From Thermofilum sp. NZ13 (GTDB taxonomy: Archaea > Thermoproteota > Thermoprotei > Thermofilales > Thermofilaceae): a DNA stretch of 64,000 nucleotides. Shown piece after piece: positions 35,022 to 43,747 of this stretch. The stretch is taken from positions 62,001 to 126,000 of the forward strand of contig NDWX01000001.1 of NCBI GenBank assembly GCA_002855745.1. Reading direction: 5' to 3'. Under the pieces are notes generated by a model. The model made no database searches, was not told where the DNA came from, and saw only the letters and a program-made list of their open reading frames with translations. A program made the translations under genes and the position numbers. How positions within the stretch are numbered: position 1 is the stretch's first letter; each line of letters begins with the position of its first letter.

Positions 35022-35744
35022 TTAAAGCCCCTTGCGCTGAAGCCACTTCGGCATGTGCTTCTTAGCTTCCTCCAGCGAGAGCATGCCGTCCCTGAACATC
35101 GCCCTGAGTATCGGCGCATTCGCCGGGTGTAGCGCTGCGAAGAGGTGAAGGTAGACGAAAATCAGGGATAGATAGAAGCCCAGGTCGTGCCATAGAAGCA
35201 TCTGCCTGTACTGCTCCAAGCTTAACGGGAGGAAGATCATGGCCGCACCGCTGATCGCCGACATGGCTATCCCGATAATCAGTATAAGGACGGTGTAGGC
35301 TACGAACACGTTGTGCCTGTCGAGCTTTTCCTCAACCTCCTTGGGTATAGGCTTCCCAAACAGGTACCTCCCGGTAAGCGCCTTAGCCTCGGCTATCTGC
35401 TCCCTGAGGGGCTTGGTCAGCGGCCTCAGGACTTCAAGCTTCCTGAACGCGACGAGGTAGACCCCGTAGGTGATGATGAGGGCACCCCAGAGTATGCCGA
35501 AGATGCGGTGAAGCACCCTGAGGATCTGAACGCCGACTGTTATCGCGTCAACCGTGGGGTCTAGCCTGAGTAGAACCGCAGCGGGGTATCCCACGGCGTA
35601 GGCGATCCACCCGAAGTACTGTATCGCTAGCATCACGGCCCCCGTGATGGCGAGGAAGCTCCAGAAGTGTAGGTTGTGGGCGTGCGCGATCCTGTAGCTC
35701 AGGCTTATTATCTCAACAAGCCTCTTCTCCGCCATTCCGCTCAC
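35022..35744 (-). CDS. Formate dehydrogenase cytochrome b subunit
   Basis: A 240-residue membrane subunit of the FdnI type with about five hydrophobic segments. Haem-ligand-type histidines are visible: YRIAHAHNLHFWSF near the start, LHRIFGILWG, and LLWHDLGFYLSLIFVYLHLF near the end. It would pass electrons from the Fe-S subunit to membrane quinone. Last gene of the operon, overlapping the Fe-S subunit gene by four bases. Confidence 0.88.
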   Translation of the reverse strand: MSGMAEKRLVEIISLSYRIAHAHNLHFWSFLAITGAVMLAIQYFGWIAYAVGYPAAVLLRLDPTVDAITVGVQILRVLHRIFGILWGALIITYGVYLVAFRKLEVLRPLTKPLREQIAEAKALTGRYLFGKPIPKEVEEKLDRHNVFVAYTVLILIIGIAMSAISGAAMIFLPLSLEQYRQMLLWHDLGFYLSLIFVYLHLFAALHPANAPILRAMFRDGMLSLEEAKKHMPKWLQRKGL

Positions 35745-36616
35745 CTCTTCTCACCACCCTCATTAGCGACCTGCTGTTCGAAGCGCTTCGCGCGCCAATA
35801 TGCGAAGCCGCCGATGATGGCTAGCGCCACCGCGCCGGCTGAGAATCCCGGAATGGCTATATCCTTTAAGACCTCCTGGGCTTGGCGGGTCGCAACGACG
35901 GGGTTGTCCGGTAGCTTCTCCTTGAGAGCGGAGGCCTTCTCCTTGGAGGCGACGTAGATCCACCTGGTTCCACCGCCTATGTAGTTGTCGAGGTCCAGGC
36001 CGTAGACCGCCTTCCCCTGAGACTTAGCCTCGCGGGCTATCCTGACCGCTTCCTTGATGCTCGTGAAGGTGAACACGCCGGTGGGGCACGCCTCGACGCA
36101 CGCTGGCTTCAGGCCGTTCTGGATCCTGTCGACGCAGAAGGTGCACTTGTAGAACTTGCCGTCCGAGCCCCTTCTCGGGACGTTGTACGGGCAGGCGGTC
36201 TGGCAGTAGCCACATCCAATGCACTCCTCGGCGCGTATAACGACGGCGTCTTCAGGCGTGACCTTAATGGCCCCCACGGGGCACGCACGGGCGCACGGCG
36301 GGTCGTAACAGTGCATGCACTGGAAGGGTAGCGGGGTCCACGTGACCTGCTGGAACGTGAACGAGCCCTCCGGGATGTTGAGCGTCTTCTGCGACTCGGA
36401 CTCGTAGTAGAAGACGACCTTCCACGCGTCGGCGGTCAGGTCGGGCGGGTTCGCGAATACTGTGCTGAAGGTCGTCTCGACGGCTTTCCTCCCGTTCCAC
36501 GCCTGGCACGCGATCTCGCAGGCCCTGCAGCCGATGCACTTGTCGAGGTTCACTACAACCCCGTAGCCCTCCTCCTTAGAGGGTAAAACCAGCTTCACCA
36601 TCCTCCACCACCTCAA
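35741..36616 (-). CDS. Formate dehydrogenase iron-sulfur subunit
   Basis: A 291-residue ferredoxin-type subunit with four 4Fe-4S sites: CIGCRACEIACQAW, CMHCYDPPCARACPVGA, CIGCGYCQTACPYN and CTFCVDRIQ with a distal CVEACPTGV. A C-terminal helix (IAIPGFSAGAVALAIIGG) anchors it in the membrane, as in FdnH. It is translationally coupled to both neighbours by four-base overlaps. Confidence 0.92.
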   Translation of the reverse strand: MRWWRMVKLVLPSKEEGYGVVVNLDKCIGCRACEIACQAWNGRKAVETTFSTVFANPPDLTADAWKVVFYYESESQKTLNIPEGSFTFQQVTWTPLPFQCMHCYDPPCARACPVGAIKVTPEDAVVIRAEECIGCGYCQTACPYNVPRRGSDGKFYKCTFCVDRIQNGLKPACVEACPTGVFTFTSIKEAVRIAREAKSQGKAVYGLDLDNYIGGGTRWIYVASKEKASALKEKLPDNPVVATRQAQEVLKDIAIPGFSAGAVALAIIGGFAYWRAKRFEQQVANEGGEKR

Positions 36617-39600
36617 CCTTGAGCCTTCCTAACAACACCTATCCAAGCCTTAGACTCCTGAATCGTCGTCACCACGTCCAAGGCGTCGGGCGTGATGAAG
36701 TTTCCCTGAGGCCCTGTGGCCTGTCCGAGGAAGCTGAAGTGCCAAACGACGTTCACCACCGGTAGCTCTTTGCCTCCCATGTTGAGGTACGCCTCGCCCT
36801 TAGTGACGAAGGCTTTCATCCTGATCGAACCCCTGGCGGTGACGATCTCCACGAGGTCCCCTGGCTTGATGCCCAGCTTCTCGGCGAGCTTCTCGTTAAT
36901 GTACACGAACGGCTCTGGCACGAGCTGAACGAGGTACGGCGTGTTGCGGGTCATGCTACCGCTGTGCCACATCTCGACTAGCCTGTTCGAGGTGAGCGCT
37001 ACGAGGACGCCCTGCTCGCCGGAGAGATCCTTGGGCTCGAGGGCCAGGCCGACGGGCTTGCCCTTTACTACGTCCGGCTGCTCGTTGAGCACCTGGAGGT
37101 TGAACGCGTTGAGGAAAGCGATCGTGGGGTACTTGAGGGCCAGCTCCACGTCTGGTGACTCGGCGGGCTCGGTGTGTATCGGGTACGAGAAGTTGTAGCC
37201 CTTGTACCAGCCGCCCATCTCTTTTATCACGCCGAGCACAGCCTGCTTGAGGCTACCGGTCTGGTCGTAGTACGCTTTGAGCTTCTGCCTGAACATCGCG
37301 TAAGCGTCCTTGTACTTGCTCCAACTATCGCCGGAGAAGAAGGAGTACTTGACCGCCGCTTTAGCCTTCAGCGTCGTCTCCTCGTCCCAGTACAGGCCGT
37401 CGTTCGCCCAGACGAACCTCATCCCCGTTAAGCTTGCGAACTCCTCGAACGAGACGGGAGTCGGCGCTCCATCCTTATCGACGAGGAGGCTCTTCGCCGG
37501 GAACGCGAGCTCCCCGGTCCTGATAAACTTCAGCATGTCGAGGCCAGCCCAGAGGTCGGAGATGCCGCTCAGCTTCCTCTTAAAGTACTTCGGGAGCCCC
37601 CAGTTGTGCCCAGGTATGTAGGCTGGCCTGTAGCCGCCTGTGTACTCGTCGATCACCTCGCCGGTCTCGCCCGTGACGGTGTACTCCTTGCCCCCGACGA
37701 CTATCTTGACGGGCTGACCCTCCGCGACGTCCAGCGCGTCGAGTGTGTACATGAAGCGCACGTTCTGCGGCCAGCTCCAGCCCCAGTCCTTGTAGATGGT
37801 GAACTTCTGGGCGAAGTACCCGTCGATCTCCTGCGGGCTTCTGATCCTCCTGTCCCTCCTCATCGACGTGAACTCGTCGGTTACTGGGTTGTACATGCCG
37901 TCGTAGATGAGCGTCGCGAAGTTCACCTCCTTGTTGATTATCCTCGGGTTCACCTCCGCCTCGATCGGGCCGACGGGGGTCGCCGCTCCAGTGCCCCCGC
38001 TGTAGTCCCAGGACTTCTCAGGGGCCACCTCGCGATAGTAGAGCTCGAACACTCGCACTCCTCTCCTTATAGCTATCTTCTCCTTCCTTTTCCCTACGAG
38101 CTGGCTCGGAAGCGGGACGGCTCCAGCCCTCCAGAGGTAGTTGAAGAGGTTCACGATTATCCAGTAGTCCGGCCTGGAGTTGCCCCGCGGCTCGAGAGCC
38201 TTGTACGTCCACTGTATCACCCTGTTGCCGTTAGTTCTCGTGCCCTCCTTCTCTGCGAAGCTCGCGGAAGGCAAGAGCACGTCTGCGAACCATGCGGTCT
38301 CGGTCTCGAACATGTCTGCCACCACGAGGAGCTGCAGGGAGGCTAGCGCGGCCCAGATGATCTTGGCGTTGGGGTTCGTCACGGCCGGGTTCTCGCCGAA
38401 TATGAGGGCGGCTTTGATCTCGCCGTTCAGGGCCCTCCGCGTGAAAGTAGTCTCGGTCGAGCCAGAGCCGATGGCAATGTCGCTGATCACCTTACCGTTC
38501 TGCGGGTCGGTCTCAGGGTCTGTCCCGATGAATATGCCCCAGAGGAGCTCGTGCCTCCTCCAGCCGTAGAACTTGAAGACCTGGAGCATCTTCGCCGGAC
38601 TAGCTTGTCCCCGCTTGGCGGCGTCCTTCAGTGTCGGGAAGGCTCCCAGGGCCCAGTCGGGTACCTCCCAGTTCCAGGCATCCGGCATGCCTTGGAGCTT
38701 CCAGTCCTGGTAGAGCCTGATCTCCATGGCGTTCGCCGGGTGGGCGTGGTAGCCGCTGAGGGAGGCGTTGCCGGCACCCTGGACGTCCGTGGCTCCCTGC
38801 ACGTTGCTGTGCCCCCTGAACGGGTGCGTCCCACCGCCGGGGTACCCGACGTTTCCGAGGAGGAGCTGGACGATGGCCGCGGCTCTGATGATGTTCACCG
38901 TCGCGTTCGTGTGCTGGGTCATGCCCATAGCCCACTGGATGATGCCGTGCTTCTTGTGCCCCGTCACGACGCCACTTCTCTCGACGTAGATCTTCGCCAC
39001 GTTCCTCAGCGTCTCGACCGGGACGCCGGAGATCCTCGAGACCTCCTCCGCGGTGTAGCTGGAGACGAGGTCCTTCAGCTCGTCAAGATCCGCCTGGGTT
39101 ATGTTCCACCTTCCCATAAGCCTCTTGAACTCGTCGAGCTGGTCTATCGGCGGGTTCCTCTCGAAGAAGGCGTAGTGCAGGATGTAGAGGAATATCGCTG
39201 TGTCGCTGCCCGGCCTGAAGGGAACCCATATGTCGGAGACCATCGCGGTTCTTGAGAGGCGCGGGTCGAAGGTTATGAGAATGGTCCCCCTCTCCTGCTT
39301 CGCCTTGAGGAAGTGCTGGAACGAGAGCGGGTGGGCTTCAGCAGGGTTCGAGAAGAAGAGCACCACATCGCTGCTGTAGACGTCCTCTATGCTGGCCGTC
39401 TCAGCACCCCAGCCGTAGGTGGCCGCGAGCGCCGAGACCGTTGAGGAGTGGCACTTGCGGTACTGGGAGTCCATGTTGTGAGTACCCAGGAAGACTGCGA
39501 GCTTCTTGGTGAGGAAAGCCTCCTCGTTCACGAGGATCGACGAGCCTATGATCTGCACAGGCGTCTTGGAGCCAACGTGGTACACGCCGTCGCTCTGGAA

Positions 39601-40152
39601 CGGCGCACCCGTCTTCGAGAGGTACTCGTCCATTATAGCCTTCATCTTGCTCGCTATGTACCTGAACGCCTCGTCCCACGACACAACCCTCCACTGCGGC
39701 GGGTACTTCTTGACCAGCGCTACGAGGTCGTCCCATGACTTAGCGCTCAGAATCTCCTCAACGGGCGGCTTGGGCCCCGTCCTTATCATCGGGTACAGGA
39801 CACGCCTCTGGTTCTCGACGATCTGGAACACCGAAAAGCCCTTAGGGCAGAGCGCGCCCCTGTTAATGTAGGAGTCGGGCGAGCCGGTCGTCCAGACGAT
39901 CCTGTCCCCCACAGTGTAGAAGTCGATGCTGCAGCCCATCGAGCAGTAGGGGCATATCACGGAGGTTACCTTGGCTTTAACGATGTCCGTCTTACCGCCT
40001 ACCTCGCCGAGGCCCCACTTAGTCCTCCACTCCTTGAAGGGGACCGGCGACTCCGCGAGGACAGGCACGGAGGACAGGGACATAGCCGCGGAGGCTATGG
40101 CGGCTAGCTTAAGGAACACTCTCCTGTTAACCAGGTTCTGCTCCAGGCTCAT
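36613..40152 (-). CDS. fdhA: Formate dehydrogenase molybdopterin subunit (Tat-exported)
   Basis: A 1179-residue member of the DMSO reductase superfamily. A Tat signal is at residues 9-32 (NRRVFLKLAA then a hydrophobic stretch), so the enzyme is folded inside and faces outward. The Fe-S site is CPYCSMGC (Cys67, 70, 74) plus Cys102. The metal-ligand position is RKCHSS with Cys234, the cysteine equivalent of Sec in FdnG; it is encoded by TGC. It is longer than FdnG (about 1015 residues), with an insertion after residue 500. Other family members (tetrathionate or polysulfide reductases) are possible. However, fdhD, fdhE and FdnHI-like partners make formate dehydrogenase the best call. Confidence 0.88.
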   Translation of the reverse strand: MSLEQNLVNRRVFLKLAAIASAAMSLSSVPVLAESPVPFKEWRTKWGLGEVGGKTDIVKAKVTSVICPYCSMGCSIDFYTVGDRIVWTTGSPDSYINRGALCPKGFSVFQIVENQRRVLYPMIRTGPKPPVEEILSAKSWDDLVALVKKYPPQWRVVSWDEAFRYIASKMKAIMDEYLSKTGAPFQSDGVYHVGSKTPVQIIGSSILVNEEAFLTKKLAVFLGTHNMDSQYRKCHSSTVSALAATYGWGAETASIEDVYSSDVVLFFSNPAEAHPLSFQHFLKAKQERGTILITFDPRLSRTAMVSDIWVPFRPGSDTAIFLYILHYAFFERNPPIDQLDEFKRLMGRWNITQADLDELKDLVSSYTAEEVSRISGVPVETLRNVAKIYVERSGVVTGHKKHGIIQWAMGMTQHTNATVNIIRAAAIVQLLLGNVGYPGGGTHPFRGHSNVQGATDVQGAGNASLSGYHAHPANAMEIRLYQDWKLQGMPDAWNWEVPDWALGAFPTLKDAAKRGQASPAKMLQVFKFYGWRRHELLWGIFIGTDPETDPQNGKVISDIAIGSGSTETTFTRRALNGEIKAALIFGENPAVTNPNAKIIWAALASLQLLVVADMFETETAWFADVLLPSASFAEKEGTRTNGNRVIQWTYKALEPRGNSRPDYWIIVNLFNYLWRAGAVPLPSQLVGKRKEKIAIRRGVRVFELYYREVAPEKSWDYSGGTGAATPVGPIEAEVNPRIINKEVNFATLIYDGMYNPVTDEFTSMRRDRRIRSPQEIDGYFAQKFTIYKDWGWSWPQNVRFMYTLDALDVAEGQPVKIVVGGKEYTVTGETGEVIDEYTGGYRPAYIPGHNWGLPKYFKRKLSGISDLWAGLDMLKFIRTGELAFPAKSLLVDKDGAPTPVSFEEFASLTGMRFVWANDGLYWDEETTLKAKAAVKYSFFSGDSWSKYKDAYAMFRQKLKAYYDQTGSLKQAVLGVIKEMGGWYKGYNFSYPIHTEPAESPDVELALKYPTIAFLNAFNLQVLNEQPDVVKGKPVGLALEPKDLSGEQGVLVALTSNRLVEMWHSGSMTRNTPYLVQLVPEPFVYINEKLAEKLGIKPGDLVEIVTARGSIRMKAFVTKGEAYLNMGGKELPVVNVVWHFSFLGQATGPQGNFITPDALDVVTTIQESKAWIGVVRKAQG

Positions 40153-40153
40153 C

Positions 40154-40330
40154 TCAGAACACCCTCTCGGCCTTACCCTTCTCGCGCTTACCCAGGATGG
40201 ACTTCAGGGTCAGGCAGGTGTAGTCCTCGGTCTCCTCGTAGAGAGCCATCAGCCCGTGGGCGACGTCGGGCTCTGTCGCCAGCAGCTCCTGGATGCGCTG
40301 TTTTAATTCAACAGACTGTTCGTGGCTCAT
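40154..40330 (-). CDS. 58-residue ORF leading the fdh operon
   Basis: An open frame from ATG 40330 to TGA 40154, one base before the fdhA ATG. The product is MSHEQSVELKQRIQELLATE followed by PDVAHGLMALYEETEDYTCL and TLKSILGKREKGKAERVF. It is a small helical protein with a single Cys and a basic tail. Position and tight spacing show it is the first gene of the operon. A TATA-like stretch lies in the palindrome upstream. It might be a chaperone or Fe-S/redox adaptor of FdhA. I do not recognise a family. Confidence 0.7.
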   Translation of the reverse strand: MSHEQSVELKQRIQELLATEPDVAHGLMALYEETEDYTCLTLKSILGKREKGKAERVF

Positions 40331-40357
40331 GTTTGGCGTTTAAATTATTAGCAAAAA

Positions 40358-40376
40358 GCTTAATAAACTATTAAGC
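40358..40376. promoter_or_regulatory. Perfect 8-base inverted repeat in the fdh promoter
   Basis: GCTTAATA-AAC-TATTAAGC lies 28-46 bases before the operon's first ATG, where its TATA box should be. Symmetric operator over the TATA box would give repression. fdhE transcription starts to the right. Its TATA-like box is GTTTTAATAGG at about 40428-40438, leaderless at ATG 40458. Confidence 0.6.
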
Positions 40377-40457
40377 AAATAGCCGAATATATAACGTTGT
40401 CAATATGTAGATACTCCTACCTGTCACGTTTTAATAGGCCTTTTCGCTTGCGTCCGC

Positions 40458-41144
40458 ATGGACGAAAAGCTGATCCGCGCAGTTTGCCCCGAGGAGGATT
40501 GCGCCAAAGAGCTTGCCGAAATACTGAAGGCTTACAGCGAGATCGAGAGCAACATCGCGGGCGTCAAGTTCAGTCCCAGGCTCGCTAGGGACGAGCCGGT
40601 TTTCCTCGAGAACCTCGAGAACATGGACGAGCTCATCGCGCTGTCGCTCGAAGTCCTCAAGAGAAGCAGCGTCGAGGTGGACAGCTCCATAGCCACCCCT
40701 GAGGCCCTCAAGGAGGCGTTCCCCAGCGACCCGGAGCTCGCCCTCCTGTCCTACGTCTCGCGCAGGATACTCCACGAGTCCCTCAAGGGCAGGGTGGAGG
40801 ACCTCCGGTGGGACAGGGGGCGGTGCCCGGTCTGCGGCCTAACACCTTCGGCAGCGGTGTACGTCGAAAGGGAGGGGTGGGTGTACTCGCAGACAGCGCT
40901 CCGCCTCGCCTGCCTCTGCGGGTACTCCTGGGACTACGAGGCCTTCAAGTGCCCGGCCTGCGGCGCGAGGGGCAGGGACAGCTTCGACGTGTACATGCAG
41001 GGGCAGGTGGTGTACTACAAGTGCAAGAAGTGCGGCCACATACTCGGGACCCTGCGGGCCAGCGGGGAGAGCTTGAGCAGAGAGCTACCAGTGGCCCTCA
41101 ACTACGGGGTGGTGAGGCTGATCCTCTCGGAGCGCGACCGCTAG
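40458..41144 (+). CDS. fdhE: FdhE, formate dehydrogenase accessory protein
   Basis: A 228-residue protein with the FdhE zinc-finger layout: CPVCGLTPSAAVYV, LRLACLCGYSW, FKCPACGARG and YKCKKCGHILGT, four CxxC-type pairs expected to bind metal. FdhE binds formate dehydrogenase and helps its assembly or maturation. The N-terminal half (residues 1-110) is helical and less conserved. It is divergent from fdhA and shares the control region with the palindrome. Confidence 0.85.
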   Translation: MDEKLIRAVCPEEDCAKELAEILKAYSEIESNIAGVKFSPRLARDEPVFLENLENMDELIALSLEVLKRSSVEVDSSIATPEALKEAFPSDPELALLSYVSRRILHESLKGRVEDLRWDRGRCPVCGLTPSAAVYVEREGWVYSQTALRLACLCGYSWDYEAFKCPACGARGRDSFDVYMQGQVVYYKCKKCGHILGTLRASGESLSRELPVALNYGVVRLILSERDR

Positions 41145-41227
41145 GGCCGGTAACGGCGCCAGCCGCTTAGAACGAAAACTATATATTTTCGTCTGCAACA
41201 CCCCCCAGAGCACAGCCGCTAACGCTT

Positions 41228-41914
41228 ATGACTCCTTGGGGCGCCTCAACGCACGTGAGAGCCTTCATTAGAGCATCGGAGCTCGCCGCCGAGGGCACGG
41301 AGTTCCTAGTCGACGAGGTGCGCCCGGGAGCCTCGCTCCTCGTCTACGGGCAGCCCAGCCTGCTGGAGGCTGCGCTGTACAGGCTCACGGCTCGCTGGGC
41401 CTCCATGGGCGACAGGACGCTCGCCGTGACCTTCGTGGACTACCACGAGGCCCGGCTGATAGACACCTACGCGCTTGCGGAGTACATGCTCGCCGAGGGG
41501 CTTGACCCCGCTGCCGGGCTGAAGATGGTTTACCTCGCCACGGTGTACAACAGGAGGCAGGCCGTGGAGCTGGACTACGAGCGACTGCTGCAGCGGACCG
41601 GGGCTGGCCTAGTCGTGCTCTACAGGCTTTCAAGGCTCTTCAGGCAGGCCGCGCACCCTCTCCTGCTGAAAGCCCTCTCGAGGGCCAAGGCCGTGATGGC
41701 CAGGGGCGTGCCCCTGGTGCTGATGGTCGACGAGTCGGCTCGCAGGGGCTGGCCCGACGCCCCAGCCTACGTCCTGCACTTCTCGTCGAGCGTGGTTTGG
41801 CTCAGGGGTAGGCGCGGACCCTACGTGGAGGCCAGGCTGGTCAAGAGCGCAGCGCGCCCCGAGGCGGCGAAGACCTTCACGGGCAGGCTGAGCAACGTAG
41901 AGGGGTGGTTCTAG
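41228..41914 (+). CDS. RecA-fold protein without a P-loop
   Basis: This 228-residue protein resembles archaeal RadA/RadB-like RecA paralogues in order of strands and helices. The position of Walker A reads VYGQPSLLEAALYRL, with no GK[ST], so ATP binding in the usual way is unlikely. The Walker B-like strand AGLVVLYRLSRLF also lacks an acidic residue. A later strand LVLMVDES may take its place. Such degenerate paralogues often act as recombinase partners. TATA-like ACTATATATTTT at 41179-41190 gives a start close to ATG 41228. It is coupled to the next gene (TAGTG). Confidence 0.6.
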   Translation: MTPWGASTHVRAFIRASELAAEGTEFLVDEVRPGASLLVYGQPSLLEAALYRLTARWASMGDRTLAVTFVDYHEARLIDTYALAEYMLAEGLDPAAGLKMVYLATVYNRRQAVELDYERLLQRTGAGLVVLYRLSRLFRQAAHPLLLKALSRAKAVMARGVPLVLMVDESARRGWPDAPAYVLHFSSSVVWLRGRRGPYVEARLVKSAARPEAAKTFTGRLSNVEGWF

Positions 41915-42174
41915 TGGGCAGGGTTAACTACAGCTTTACCTCCAGGCTCAGGGAGGAGGTCTCAAGGATCAGGCGTGAGCTCTGGGAGCTCTTGGGCGAG
42001 GATGAGCGGGAGGCGCTCGAGAGGCTTGAGTCCATGTGGATCAGCAGGTCGCACGTCGCCGAGTCGCTGTCGAACCCCTACCTCCTGGGCTCTCTGCTGC
42101 TGCTCGCGGTCCTCGACATCGAGGCGAGGCTCAGGAGGGTTGAGGAGGAGCTGGCCAAGCTGGAGCTCGAGTAA
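41914..42174 (+). CDS. Small coiled-coil partner protein
   Basis: An 86-residue protein starting at GTG 41914, sharing a base with the previous stop. N-terminal SFTSRLREEVSRIRRELWEL, a middle SRSHVAESLSNPYLLGSL, and a C-terminal heptad-like DIEARLRRVEEELAKLE suggest two coiled coils around a hydrophobic segment. The tight coupling to the RecA-fold protein suggests a physical partner. No family is recognised. Confidence 0.6.
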   Translation: MGRVNYSFTSRLREEVSRIRRELWELLGEDEREALERLESMWISRSHVAESLSNPYLLGSLLLLAVLDIEARLRRVEEELAKLELE

Positions 42175-42205
42175 AAAATATTTTTTGACAAGCGGTTACC
42201 GCGTT

Positions 42206-42808
42206 GTGGGGAAGCTCACCCGGCTTGACGCGCTCCTCTTGGCTCTGCCCTGGCTGCTCTTCGCCGTCCCTTTCCAGCTCATGCGCGGCCGAATGGTGGA
42301 AGCCATGTCCGTCGTCGCGGCTCTGCTGGCGGCGTGCGTCCTCGCTACCGGGAGAGTGAGGGTCGACCTCAAGGGTAGCCTGTGGCCCGCCTACACGCTC
42401 GGGGGAGCCGCGGCGCTGTACGCTTCGTTCCTGGCTGGGGGGCTGTTCGCCAAAGCGACAGGCATGTGGTGGCAGGTAGAAGCCGTGTACAGCTCGGTGA
42501 AGCCCGGCCTACTCCAGTTGCTCGGGCTGCTCGTGCTGGGCGTGGCGGAGGAGGTCTACTGGAGAGGCTACGTCCAAGGCTACGTTGTAGTGAGGGTGCT
42601 GGGGAAGAGGTGGTGGCTGTCCGTGGTGCCCTACTCCCTGGTTCACCTCGTCTCGGGGATGTCCCTGCTAGTCCTCGCAGCCGTACCCGTGGGGCTTGTG
42701 CTGGGCTTTGTCGCTGAGAAGGCCGGTGTCGCCGCCTCGGGGCTGGGGCACGCGCTGTGGCTTTACGCGGTTCTCTACGCGCTCCCCGTGCCAGCGGTGA
42801 TCGGCTAG
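42206..42808 (+). CDS. CPBP-family intramembrane metalloprotease
   Basis: A protein of about 200 residues and seven hydrophobic segments. The CAAX/CPBP motifs are present: GVAEEVYWRGYVQGY (EExxxR), PYSLVHLVSG with the second-motif His, and GLGHALWLYAV. Members cleave prenylated or membrane proteins. The frame extends to 41975, but GTG 42206 is about 26 bases past the AT box 42173-42186 and is the likely leaderless start. Confidence 0.75.
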   Translation: MGKLTRLDALLLALPWLLFAVPFQLMRGRMVEAMSVVAALLAACVLATGRVRVDLKGSLWPAYTLGGAAALYASFLAGGLFAKATGMWWQVEAVYSSVKPGLLQLLGLLVLGVAEEVYWRGYVQGYVVVRVLGKRWWLSVVPYSLVHLVSGMSLLVLAAVPVGLVLGFVAEKAGVAASGLGHALWLYAVLYALPVPAVIG

Positions 42809-43317
42809 AGCTTCGGCTTCCTTCCGAGGGTCTCTACGAGCTCCTTCACTACGTCCTGCTTACTCTTAGCTCTGAGAGCCTCATCGAGCTGCGGCCAGGG
42901 AACTCGTCTCTTCACCGGCTTGGGCTCGAGCTCGACCAGAGTCTCGGCGCTCCCAAGGCCGAAGGTGGACTCCGCCTTCACGACGATGAGCCCCGCTCCG
43001 CTCCTCCTGAGCTCCTCGGGCCTCCCCAGCGCCACGTAAGCCTCGAAGGGGACCGCTAGCCAGTGGATGTTAGCCACCCCCTCCTGAACAGCTCGGGTCA
43101 GCCTCTCCAGCGCCTGCCTTGCCTCGCTGTAAGTGGCACCGACGAACACCGCGTGCACGGCCAGGGCTGGGGAGATCGAGACGGCAACCAGGTCGACCTC
43201 AACCCCTCCCGGCGTCCTGAGGCTTTCGAGGGCAATGTACCTTGCCCCGAAGACCCCGGCCCCGCACATGGCGAGGTGCTTCGCTAGAACAGGCCGAGTC
43301 ACCTTGTCGGGAGGCAT
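42805..43317 (-). CDS. Conserved hypothetical protein, 170 residues
   Basis: An alpha/beta protein with a helix-strand-strand core: LAMCGAGVFGARYIALESLR, GGVEVDLVAVSISPALAVH, then AVFVGATYSEARQALERL and GLIVVKAES. The D-V-A...V-x-V layout loosely recalls PD-(D/E)XK nucleases or Holliday junction resolvase-like folds, but the catalytic motif is not clear. It is convergent with the CPBP protease. A function is not proposed. Confidence 0.5.
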   Translation of the reverse strand: MPPDKVTRPVLAKHLAMCGAGVFGARYIALESLRTPGGVEVDLVAVSISPALAVHAVFVGATYSEARQALERLTRAVQEGVANIHWLAVPFEAYVALGRPEELRRSGAGLIVVKAESTFGLGSAETLVELEPKPVKRRVPWPQLDEALRAKSKQDVVKELVETLGRKPKL

Positions 43318-43417
43318 GAAGCTTGCCTAATCATCTGGCGCGGCTCAGGTAATTATGCTTATCCACCTTATAGCGGGCAGTAAAGGCTTTTAACCGGGGC
43401 AACTAGGGGCACTTTTG

Positions 43418-43747
43418 ATGATAGTAACCACAACTCCCAGTATCCCGGGCTACAGGATCAAGCGGGTGTTGGGGGTCGTGACTGGCATGAGCGTTAGAAC
43501 GAGGGGCTTTCTGGGCAGGATGGCGGCGGGGATAGAGGCGATTGTCGGGGGAGCCTCGAGTGCTTACGTGACCGAGCTGAAGAAGGCGAGAGACGAGGCG
43601 CTCAACGACCTCATCAACTCCGCCAGGCAGATGGGGGCGAACGCCGTCGTGGGCCTAGACTTTGAGACCTCCGAGGTCCTTGAGGGCTTCATCGTCGTGA
43701 CGGCTACGGGCACAGCCGTGGAGGTGGAGCCCGAGCAGACGGGCTAG
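43418..43747 (+). CDS. YbjQ-family (UPF0145) protein
   Basis: A 109-residue homopentameric-type protein: TPSIPGYRIKRVLGVVTGMS, the characteristic ARDEALNDLINSARQMGANA helix, and VVGLDFET. The role of the family is unknown; a heavy-metal link has been suggested from distant homologues. The ATG follows a TATA-like GGCTTTTAACC about 25 bases upstream. It overlaps the end of the methyltransferase gene by four bases. Confidence 0.85.
   Translation: MIVTTTPSIPGYRIKRVLGVVTGMSVRTRGFLGRMAAGIEAIVGGASSAYVTELKKARDEALNDLINSARQMGANAVVGLDFETSEVLEGFIVVTATGTAVEVEPEQTG

Noticed and set aside
37606-39255. Long plus-strand frames inside fdhA
   Set aside because: Low-complexity Arg/Val/Leu translations antisense to a well-supported gene.
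39449-39451. Selenocysteine in the formate dehydrogenase
   Set aside because: The metal-ligand position RKCHSS is encoded by TGC. No TGA lies in the fdhA frame.
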